Source: an uncultured Veillonellaceae bacterium (GTDB lineage Bacteria > Bacillota > Negativicutes > Selenomonadales > Selenomonadaceae). From it: a stretch of 55,000 bases of DNA. The stretch is taken from the NCBI GenBank assembly GCA_902785705.1, contig CACZZN010000018.1, positions 1-55,000 of the forward strand. The letters are read 5' to 3'. The first letter of the stretch is position 1. Every line of letters begins with the position of its first letter. The position numbers and the translations under genes were made by a program. Below, in pieces: positions 48,512 to 55,000 of this stretch. The notes below the pieces were generated by a model. That model had not been told where the DNA came from. It searched no databases and saw only the letters and a program-made list of their open reading frames with translations.

Positions 48512-50845
48512 TCAGACCTCTTCCCGCCAGCGGATGCACAGCATGGTAATATCATCGGACTGCCGCCCCGCTGCGTGCTCCTGCACCTCAGCCAAAACGC
48601 CTTCCACGATTGACCGGGCAGACTTCCCCGCAAACTTTCCCAATGTGCCCAGCATCTTTTCCTTGGAGAACATTTCCTCTTCTGGGTTCTCCGCCTCCGT
48701 TACGCCATCGGTGTAGAGGAACAGGGAATCTCCGGGGGCAAGCTCGCAGGTTTCTTCCTCAAAGGACAATCCCTCCATCGCGGCCAGCATGGGGTCGTGG
48801 CCCTTGGGAAGGCAGCGGGCCTCTCCCTTGCCGGAGACAATCGCCGGAAGGTTATGCCCTGCATTCACATAAGTGACCTTGCGGGCGTCCGTATCAATGA
48901 TGGCCGTGAATACCGTCACGAAAAGCCCCTCCTCATTATTCCTGCAAAGCTCGTCATTGGCCATCATCACGGCATCCGCCAGGGTGCCGCCCTCCTTCTC
49001 CGCCATGAGGACGCTGCTCCCCAGCACGGTCTTGGCCCTGACCATGAACAGCGCAGCGGGCACCCCCTTGTCCGACACATCCCCGATTGTCACCAGGAGA
49101 CGGGTATCACCAAGAAAGAAGAAATCGTAAAAATCTCCCCCCACCTCCTTGGCCGGGTGCATGGTGGCAAAGAGGTCAAAGCCCTCCTGCGCGGGGAAGT
49201 CATTGGGCAAAATGCCCGCCTGAATCCGCGCTGCCAGGTCAAGCTCCGTCGCAATGCGCTCCTTCTCCGCCGTAGTCTCGGCCAAGTTCTTGATATAGAG
49301 TTTCAGCTTCCCCGTCATGTCGTTGAAACTGTCGGCCAGCTCCCCTATTTCATCCCCCGTCCGCAGGTCGATTTTCCTATCGAGGTTGCCCTCCGCTATA
49401 TCCCGCACCCCCGCCCTCAGCGTGAGGATGGGACTTATAAAGCGGTCTGCCGCCCTGCGGCTGGCAAAGTAGAGAGCCGCCAGCAGCAGGAGCAGGACGG
49501 CTGCCGTCCGCAGGAGATTACTGAAGAAAATCTCCTGCAGGGATGCGCCGAAGGTCTCTGCCTGGGCCAGCAGATAGCTCCTGGCCTCCTGAGCCGGTGC
49601 CGCCACCAAGTCCTTTTCGATCAGGGTGCCGAAGCTCCAGCCCAGAGAGGGAATCGGCGCATAGGCCAGATAATACTCCCGGTCCTCCGACGCCTCCGGA
49701 TGGACTAGTGCGGCGACGCGCATGGATGCGCTAGTGTCGGCGCAGGAGCGTGATGCGACGCTTGCGCCGACCGCAGGAGCGTGATGCGACAGGTTTGCGT
49801 CCGCCGACGCCTCCGGATGGGCTAGTGCGGACGCAGGAGCGTGATGCGACAGGTTTGCGTCCGCCACCGTCACCAGCGTCACATCAGAGTCACCCTGCAC
49901 CATGCGCACGGCCTGTGCGGCCAGCTCCTGCTCCTGTCCCCTGCGAAGGTCAGCCGGAGTTTCACTTGCAGCCAGCAGTCCTCCCTTCTCCGAAGAAATC
50001 AGGACTTCGCCCTTGGCATTCAAGACGAAATTGATATTCGTGCCCTCAAGCTCACTCTTGGCAATATCCTGGTAAAGGGAATCGATATTGGAGGACATGC
50101 CCGCAATCCCCGCAAAGCCCTTTTCATTGTAGTAAGGGGCAATGCAGGCAACGGCAGGATAGCCCTCCACTCCCACATAGACATCCGTAAAGACGGTCTT
50201 ACCCGTGTCCCTGGCCTCCTCGTACCAGAGACGCTGCCTGCTGTCAAAGGAGGGTGTGTACCACTCATCATAAAACTTCACATACTCCTCATCGTCCGGC
50301 ATAACATCTGCGCTGATGAAATACCCCAGCTCCGAGAGGAAAAAGCAGGTCGCCTGATAGCCGCTCTCATAGCTGCCTGCCCAGAGGGACAAGATATCCG
50401 CCCCATTGGCGGCTATCTCCGCATCGGGCAGGACCGCGGGAATCTGCCCGCTTTCCCTCAGTGCAGGCAGAAAGAACAGATACGGCTCCCGCGAGGCAAT
50501 GGGCACCTCCCCGCCGACAGGTAGCCTGCGGGGGCGGTACAGTTCCCGGTGGGTCAGTATGTGGGTCATATTCTGGGCCAGCAGCTCCGTGTCCTCCCGC
50601 AGCCGCACCATGTCCCTTTCGATGCGCTGGGCCTTCTCCTTGGCCAGCAGGGCGAACCTTTCCCGCGCCTGCTTGTCTGCGGCACTCTCCGCAAATTCAG
50701 CGGCGGAAGTCCCCATGTCCCTGCTGTTTTCCAGGGCACGCCGCTCCACATCGTACAGGCCGAGGAAGGAAACCGCCGCAAAGGCGGCAAAGCACAGCAA
50801 CCCCATGACAAGCAGCAACCGAAACAATCGCCGCTCAATGCTCAT
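48512..50845 (-). CDS. RsbU-like serine phosphatase with extracellular dCache-type sensor
   Basis: 777 residues. Membrane helix (about 8-27), a large periplasmic sensor (about 35-415) with the dCache-like LWYEEARDTGKTVFTDVY and YYLAYAPIPSLGW segments, a second membrane helix (about 445-470), a HAMP linker (RFISPILTLRAGVRDIAEGN) and a PP2C-type SpoIIE domain (about 535-775) with metal aspartates in GGDFYDFF, IGDVSDKG, LYTDGVTEA and QSDDITM. The domain should dephosphorylate the STAS protein when ligand binds. ATG 50845 is placed nine bases after AAGG; ATG 50854 is the alternative. Residues about 327-386 are a repeat-encoded insertion within the sensor. Confidence 0.92.
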   Translation of the reverse strand: MSIERRLFRLLLVMGLLCFAAFAAVSFLGLYDVERRALENSRDMGTSAAEFAESAADKQARERFALLAKEKAQRIERDMVRLREDTELLAQNMTHILTHRELYRPRRLPVGGEVPIASREPYLFFLPALRESGQIPAVLPDAEIAANGADILSLWAGSYESGYQATCFFLSELGYFISADVMPDDEEYVKFYDEWYTPSFDSRQRLWYEEARDTGKTVFTDVYVGVEGYPAVACIAPYYNEKGFAGIAGMSSNIDSLYQDIAKSELEGTNINFVLNAKGEVLISSEKGGLLAASETPADLRRGQEQELAAQAVRMVQGDSDVTLVTVADANLSHHAPASALAHPEASADANLSHHAPAVGASVASRSCADTSASMRVAALVHPEASEDREYYLAYAPIPSLGWSFGTLIEKDLVAAPAQEARSYLLAQAETFGASLQEIFFSNLLRTAAVLLLLLAALYFASRRAADRFISPILTLRAGVRDIAEGNLDRKIDLRTGDEIGELADSFNDMTGKLKLYIKNLAETTAEKERIATELDLAARIQAGILPNDFPAQEGFDLFATMHPAKEVGGDFYDFFFLGDTRLLVTIGDVSDKGVPAALFMVRAKTVLGSSVLMAEKEGGTLADAVMMANDELCRNNEEGLFVTVFTAIIDTDARKVTYVNAGHNLPAIVSGKGEARCLPKGHDPMLAAMEGLSFEEETCELAPGDSLFLYTDGVTEAENPEEEMFSKEKMLGTLGKFAGKSARSIVEGVLAEVQEHAAGRQSDDITMLCIRWREEV
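49690..49868. repeat. In-frame palindromic repeats inside the RsbU-like gene
   Basis: The stretch holds three copies of a CGCAGGAGCGTGATGCGAC unit and two of CCGACGCCTCCGGATG-type flanks. Two units are enclosed by inverted arms that differ but each pair: GTCGGCGCA/TGCGCCGAC (49736-49744, 49763-49771) and GCGGACGCA/TGCGTCCGC (49827-49835, 49856-49864). The frame stays open through it. Confidence 0.8.
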
Positions 50846-50856
50846 ATTTATCATCC

Positions 50857-51975
50857 TTACAGTTCCAGTCTTACCCGGTTGACTCCCTCGTCAAAGCGAT
50901 AAGCGAAATTTTCGATCCTCTTTTTCAAAATCGTGATGCCGATATGCGCATCATCATCCTCAGCCGCCTCGCTCTCAGTTAAAAAGGGGTCATAAGCTGC
51001 GCCGCTGCTCTCCAGTTCCAGGGTAATCACGTCCTGCGCCTGGGCATACGTAAGGGCAAGGGTCATCTGAACCGCGTCTGTGTCTCTGAAACTGTAATCG
51101 AAAAATTCATAAATCAGCTCCTCCGCGCAATACTGCAGTGCATAGACGCGGGCCCCCCCTATGCCGTATTTCTCCGCAAAGCTCCAGATGCCGCCCTGCA
51201 GCTCCATGAGGTCGAAGCCCTCCTTGCTCCTGATTTCATAGGTAAAGTATTTGCGCTTCTGGATAAAGGCGACCGTCTTTTCCCTTTGGGGGCTATCAAA
51301 GATTTCCTCCGGCGTGCCCTGCTCATAGATGCCCCCGTCGGAAAAGAACAGAACCCTGTCCGCCACCTCACGGGCAAAATTCATCTCATGGGTGACGATG
51401 AGCATGGTGCGCCCCTGCTTTGCCAGCATGCGGATCACCGCCAGCACCTCCCCCACCATGGCAGGGTCTAAGGCGCTGGTGGGCTCGTCCATCAGCAAAA
51501 CCTTGGGCTCCATCATCAGGGCGCGGCAGATGGCAATACGCTGCTGCTGTCCCCCGGACAGGACGCGGGGGAAGGCCCCCGCCTTGGCGGCAAGCCCCAC
51601 CTCCCGCAAAAGCCCCATGGCTTTTTCCTCCGCCGTCTCACGCGGCATGCCCAAAAGCTCCGTGGGCGCGAGACAGAGATTATCCATGACATTCCGATGG
51701 GAAAAGAGGCAGAACCTCTGGAACACCATGCCCATTTGGCGGCGAATCTCGTCCACCTTCGCCCCCTGGGCGGTGATTTCCCTGCCGCCTACGGCGACAC
51801 TCCCGGCATCGGGCCGCTCCAAAAGGTTCAGGCAGCGCAAAAAGACGCTCTTGCCGCAGCCGGAAGTACCGATAATGGCGACACACTCTCCCTCCTGCAC
51901 GCTTAAATCCACGGATTCCAGCACCGTCAGGCCGTCAAAGGACTTGGACAGTCCCCGCACTTCCAGAATGGCCAT
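50857..51975 (-). CDS. Amino-acid ABC importer ATPase with C-terminal HATPase-like domain
   Basis: 372 residues. Residues 1-240 are a complete GlnQ-type ATPase: Walker A GTSGCGKS (36-43), signature LSGGQQQR (139-146), Walker B VLLMDEPTSALDP. Family members end near 245. Here another 127 residues follow with the order of an RsbW-type HATPase_c_2: helix CAEELIYEFFDY (283-294), strand ITLELESSGAAYDP (317-330), GITILKKRIENFAYRFDEG (346-364). The N-box Asn is again Glu, as in the symporter fusion. It lies 24 bp after the permease stop and just before the RsbU-like gene. Confidence 0.8.
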   Translation of the reverse strand: MAILEVRGLSKSFDGLTVLESVDLSVQEGECVAIIGTSGCGKSVFLRCLNLLERPDAGSVAVGGREITAQGAKVDEIRRQMGMVFQRFCLFSHRNVMDNLCLAPTELLGMPRETAEEKAMGLLREVGLAAKAGAFPRVLSGGQQQRIAICRALMMEPKVLLMDEPTSALDPAMVGEVLAVIRMLAKQGRTMLIVTHEMNFAREVADRVLFFSDGGIYEQGTPEEIFDSPQREKTVAFIQKRKYFTYEIRSKEGFDLMELQGGIWSFAEKYGIGGARVYALQYCAEELIYEFFDYSFRDTDAVQMTLALTYAQAQDVITLELESSGAAYDPFLTESEAAEDDDAHIGITILKKRIENFAYRFDEGVNRVRLEL

Positions 51976-51999
51976 CAGACCTTCGCCTCCCGCACTGCT

Positions 52000-52683
52000 T
52001 TACGCTCCCAAAGTCCCATCACGCTGTTTATCCCGCCAGTCCAGATAGGCAAAAATGCCGTACACGCAGTAGGACATGGCAAGATAAATCACCATGCCCC
52101 CCAAAATCGTAATCATGGGCTGCATCGTGCGGGAAGCGGTATTGTAGATCACCCTGGTCAGATCCGTGATGGTGATATAGCCCACTACGCTGGTCCACTG
52201 AATGAGGTTCACGATGGTGGATTGATACATCGGGCGGGCAATACGGATGAGCTGTGGGAGAGTCACCAGACGAAAGGCCTGCCACTTGGAAAAACCAAGG
52301 GATCTGGCTGCCTCCACCTCCCCGTAGTCCGTCGCCGCGATCGCCCCGCGGATAAGCTCCGCCACATGGGCCGACGTATGCAGGGAAAAGGCAAGCACCG
52401 CCACGGCGAGAGGAGACAGGCCGCTTCCCGCCAGCACCCCGTAAAACAGCAGCATCAACAGCATCAGCACGGGAGAGCCGCGCAGGAGGGAAATGCAGCC
52501 TCTGGCAAACAGGCGGGGCAGGGGATTATGGCTCATGCGCAGAAAGCAGAGCCCCGCCCCCAGGAGCGTCCCCAGAAAAAGGGCAAGCAGCGAAATCTCC
52601 ACCGTCACCAGGATGCCCTTCCCAAAAGTGAGCCATGCCCCCTCCGCAAAAAAGATGCGATGAATGAGCGTAAGTTCCTCCAC
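52000..52683 (-). CDS. Amino-acid ABC importer permease
   Basis: 227 residues from a GTG with AAGGGGGAAG upstream. Four to five helices and the EAA loop (YGEVEAARSLGFSKWQAFRL then VTLPQLIRIARP) that contacts the ATPase, in the GlnP/HisM family of polar amino-acid importers. Only one permease gene is present, so it should form a homodimer. Lies between the substrate-binding protein and the fused ATPase. Confidence 0.93.
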   Translation of the reverse strand: MEELTLIHRIFFAEGAWLTFGKGILVTVEISLLALFLGTLLGAGLCFLRMSHNPLPRLFARGCISLLRGSPVLMLLMLLFYGVLAGSGLSPLAVAVLAFSLHTSAHVAELIRGAIAATDYGEVEAARSLGFSKWQAFRLVTLPQLIRIARPMYQSTIVNLIQWTSVVGYITITDLTRVIYNTASRTMQPMITILGGMVIYLAMSYCVYGIFAYLDWRDKQRDGTLGA

Positions 52684-52744
52684 AACGGCTTCCCCCTTGC
52701 GAAAAACGCCCTAATACAGGCGAAAAACCTGCCTGTTCCGGGCC

Positions 52745-53596
52745 CTACTGCTGCTTCCTGCCCACATGGACGGTATCGTCCTGATAGTAAGGCACCGTCA
52801 GCTCCAGGCCCTCCGGCTTATCAATATCCGCAGGCACCTTCGAGCCGCCTGTCGGCACCGTCACCCAGAACACCACATCCACCTTCTTGGAGGAAAGCGC
52901 CGAAGCCCTGGCCGCGCTGTCAATCTGCACGATTTCCACGTTCCTGCCCAGACGCTTCCCGATTTCCGCCAGCACCGCCGTATTGAATCCTGCGGCCTTG
53001 CCGTCCGCCAGTACCAGGTCAAGGGGCGGCAAGTCACCGGTAACGGCAATCTTCAAGGGGGTTCCCTGAGTCTCCGGCATGGGGACGGCAGGGGGCTCCT
53101 CCCCCTTCTTCAAATCGGTGATATAGGTCGTGACAAGCTTAGCCATCGTCCCGTCCTTCTTCATCTCCTCCAATGCCTTGTTAAGCTCTGCCAAAAGCTC
53201 CTGATCCTCCTTGCGGACGGCACAGCAGAAAGCATCCGCCAGCTTCATGTCCTTATACTCCACCAAGGCCAGTTTGTCATTCCGATCGAGAAGATACTTG
53301 GCCGTGCTATTGTACAGGCTCATTTCCCGGATGTTGCCGGCGTCCAACCCCATCTGCATGGCAGTCAGCTTGTCATAGTAAACATAGTCGAAGGAGAACT
53401 TGCCTGTCCAAGTCTCGTCCACCTTCTTCATGATTTCGTTATACTGCTCCTCGCTGGCATTCAGATGCGCGAGAGTGCCTACCTTGGTGCGGACATCCGT
53501 TCCCAGATCATTGGCCCGATCTCCGCCACAGCCGGCCAGAACCGCGCCGCTCAGCAGGGCACCGAGAACCACTGTTGTCATTTTCTTCAAATTCAT
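52745..53596 (-). CDS. Amino-acid ABC substrate-binding lipoprotein, apparently circularly permuted
   Basis: 283 residues; lipobox LAGC near Cys23, so a lipid-anchored periplasmic protein. The C-terminal half (TPLKIAVTGDLPPLDLVLAD then GKAAGFNTAVLAEIGKRLGR) has the start of the SBP_bac_3 fold, while the N-terminal half (AMQMGLDAGNIREMSLYNST; FCCAVRKEDQELLAELNKAL, KKDGTMAKLVTTY) has its end. The order of the two halves is thus the reverse of the usual. ATG 53596 follows GGAGG by seven bases. First gene of the operon with the permease, ATPase, RsbU-like, STAS and symporter genes. Confidence 0.85.
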   Translation of the reverse strand: MNLKKMTTVVLGALLSGAVLAGCGGDRANDLGTDVRTKVGTLAHLNASEEQYNEIMKKVDETWTGKFSFDYVYYDKLTAMQMGLDAGNIREMSLYNSTAKYLLDRNDKLALVEYKDMKLADAFCCAVRKEDQELLAELNKALEEMKKDGTMAKLVTTYITDLKKGEEPPAVPMPETQGTPLKIAVTGDLPPLDLVLADGKAAGFNTAVLAEIGKRLGRNVEIVQIDSAARASALSSKKVDVVFWVTVPTGGSKVPADIDKPEGLELTVPYYQDDTVHVGRKQQ

Positions 53597-53821
53597 GGTC
53601 ATTCCTCCGTAATCTTAATCCTCATCCCAATTCACACCTGCCGGAAGCCCTAATTTTCTTCCTGGATGCTTCATACTGTAGTATATTCGCCATAACCGGC
53701 CTGTTTCCTGTCTGTTTCAGATAATTTTCAATCGGTGGAAATGTTCCCTGCGCAGATGAAATGGGGCTGTCCCACGAAAAATCATTTCGTGGGACAGCCC
53801 CGTCGGGAATCCGGTGCCGGA

Positions 53822-54184
53822 TTACAGATATTCGTTCACGCCGTTCTTCTTCAGAATGATGGTGTTGACCGTGCGGACATCCACTCCGTACCAGTCCTCA
53901 GAATACCCGTCTCTGTAGTGTACCTTGAAATCCCAGGTATCGGAGAGCATCCAGCGGTCAAAGTCCAGGGTGATGGTTTCGCCGTTCCGCCAGATGGAAT
54001 TCCCCAGTACATCGTTGTACCAGATATCGCTGATGCTGGGCGTGCAATTCAGCACGATGATGTCCTCCCCCGTCCGGTTGACAAGGCTGAGAGCCTTGGC
54101 ATCGGCGGAAGGAGCGCTCATCATAACGAGGCCCAGAACCAGCGCGAAAGCCATAAACAGTTTGTGCAGATTGAACTTTTTCAT
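53822..54184 (-). CDS. Small secreted beta-sandwich-like protein, copy 1
   Basis: 120 residues: signal peptide (MKKFNLHKLFMAFALVLGLV, cleavage near ADA), then a mature domain with LVNRTGEDIIVLNC, DVLGNSIWRNGETITLDFD and DTWDFKVHYRDGYSEDWYGV. I do not recognise a named family; the pattern suggests a small periplasmic or secreted beta protein. AAAGGAGG lies upstream. The gene is a tandem duplicate of 54314-54676, with most differences in the middle. Confidence 0.85.
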   Translation of the reverse strand: MKKFNLHKLFMAFALVLGLVMMSAPSADAKALSLVNRTGEDIIVLNCTPSISDIWYNDVLGNSIWRNGETITLDFDRWMLSDTWDFKVHYRDGYSEDWYGVDVRTVNTIILKKNGVNEYL

Positions 54185-54313
54185 TGTAAAGTCCTCCTTT
54201 AAGAAAATAAAATTTATTTGCAAAGGGCAGAATCTGCCCCTTTTGCCGCTGCCTGTACGGCATTTTTCCACGGGAAGCGGGTCCGACCGGAAAAGGCTGA
54301 CCGCGCCTGCTGC

Positions 54314-54676
54314 TTACAGATATTCGTTCACGCCGTTCTTCTTCAGAATGATGGTGTTGACCGTGCGGACATTCACGCCGTACCAGTCCTCAGAATACCC
54401 GTCTCCGTAGTGCACCTTGAAATCCCAGGTATCGGAGAGCATCCAGCGGTCAAAGTCCAGGGTGATGGTTTCGCCGTTCCGCCAGATGGAATTCCCCAGC
54501 ACATCGTTGAACCAGGAGTCGCTGATGGAGGGGCTGCAGTTCAGCACGATGATGTCCTCCCCCGTCCGGTTGACAAGGTTGAGATCCTTGGCATCGGCGG
54601 AAGGAGCGCTCATCATAACGAGGCCCAGAACCAGCGCGAAAGCCATAAACAGTTTTTGCAGATTGAACTTTTTCAT
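54314..54676 (-). CDS. Small secreted beta-sandwich-like protein, copy 2
   Basis: 120 residues, close to identical with copy 1; the central LNCSPSISDSWFND differs from LNCTPSISDIWYND. The upstream 60 bp, including AAAGGAGGACTTTAC, are the same as those of copy 1. Recent tandem duplication of about 490 bp is the simplest reading. Confidence 0.85.
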   Translation of the reverse strand: MKKFNLQKLFMAFALVLGLVMMSAPSADAKDLNLVNRTGEDIIVLNCSPSISDSWFNDVLGNSIWRNGETITLDFDRWMLSDTWDFKVHYGDGYSEDWYGVNVRTVNTIILKKNGVNEYL

Positions 54677-54739
54677 TGTAAAGTCCTCCTTTAAGAAAAT
54701 AAAATTTATTTGCAAAGGGCAGAATCTGCCCCTTTCAAA

Positions 54740-54886
54740 TCAGGAATCTGAGCTATTTCTCCGGTGGCGGCGTCTGTATGCACTGCCCCCGGCAGCCTGG
54801 GCCATCTCATTATCAGGCAGCTCCCCCGCAAGCCCCTCTGCCTGTTCCTGCTCACGGGCTGCAGAAAAACTATGGGGTTTCTGCAC
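54740..54886 (-). pseudogene. Double-glycine leader-like fragment (Nif11/NHLP-type precursor remnant)
   Basis: A minus-strand frame of 48 codons from GTG 54886 encodes a charged helix ending LPDNEMAQAAGG, close to the LSDEELEAVAGG end of Nif11-type and other double-Gly leaders, followed by a core of 14 residues (SAYRRRHRRNSSDS) and a stop. No ribosome site precedes the GTG, and the frame stays open into the repeat beginning at 54908, so the front of the gene was probably displaced by that insertion. No modification or export gene is in the window. Confidence 0.4.
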
Positions 54887-54903
54887 CTTTCTGAATCCTT
54901 GAT

Positions 54904-55000
54904 TTAAGGAAACACTGATTAATTCCCTTTTGCCCTTGCCGAGTCTTTTCCTGTCATGCTGCGTCAGATGCCGTTCGACGTAGCTCTGCTACGACTTCAC
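54904..55000. mobile_element. TTAA-flanked interspersed element (cut by the window end)
   Basis: TTAA at 54904-54907 then GGAAACACTGATTAATTCCC and on, matching 28231-28327 almost base for base for the 93 bp visible. Confidence 0.8.

Noticed and set aside
49690..49868. Repeats considered as a CRISPR array
   Set aside because: Units are in frame inside a gene, spaced irregularly and without unique spacers; no cas genes are present.

Overview
The window looks like chromosomal DNA of a Negativicutes bacterium, most likely a Selenomonas-type member of the Selenomonadaceae. Firmicute-type genes (BofA, rpsT, the dnaX-ybaB-recR order, a small SRP RNA) sit beside genes that need an outer membrane: a complete TolC-MacA-MacB exporter and a huge RTX-like secreted repeat protein. 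TTG and GTG starts are common and the G+C content is high. No database search was possible; names rest on motifs, length and gene order.

Layout. 1-3553: 5' part of a giant repeat protein (minus strand) behind a consensus promoter and a structured leader of about 290 nt. 4.2-6.5 kb: a small sigma-70-type factor whose ribosome site lies in a hairpin, a ComK-like protein, a Fic enzyme and a short unknown gene. 6.5-9.6 kb: hemW and lepA. 9.6-12.6 kb: four small hydrophobic type I toxin genes, each with a convergent antisense RNA, around rpsT and an HD-GYP gene. 12.6-17.3 kb: macB-ABC ATPase-macA-tolC. 17.5-24.7 kb: recQ, tatA, polyprenyl synthase, ABC-F ATPase and an LCP protein. 24.9-30.5 kb: second HD-GYP protein, a Crh-like HPr homologue, bofA-recR-ybaB-dnaX, SRP RNA and tRNA-Ser. 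30.6-38.8 kb: CheX-like and CheY-like pair, deoC, mscS, a hydroxyacid dehydrogenase, a secreted protein, an NrdD-tail-like protein, a second Fic and a degenerate GGDEF protein. 38.9-46.4 kb: two UspA proteins, threonine ammonia-lyase, lactate permease, murQ, mupG, an ArsR repressor and an NlpC/P60 hydrolase.

46.5-53.6 kb holds the most unusual system: six co-directional genes encoding an amino-acid ABC importer, an RsbU-like phosphatase with an extracellular sensor, a STAS protein and a dicarboxylate/amino-acid symporter. Both the ABC ATPase and the symporter appear fused to degenerate RsbW-like (HATPase) domains. This suggests a phosphorylation partner switch acting on transporters instead of on a sigma factor. 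53.8-55 kb: a tandem pair of small secreted proteins and a double-glycine leader-like fragment next to an interspersed repeat.

Several repeat families are spread through the window: a TTAA-flanked element of about 97 bp, a promoter-bearing element of about 120 bp found upstream of tolC, uspA and mupG, two giant hairpins of about 290 bp placed right after stop codons, a 166-bp element with 13-bp terminal repeats, and GC-rich palindromes, of which one lies in frame inside hemW; another palindromic repeat lies in frame inside the RsbU-like gene.
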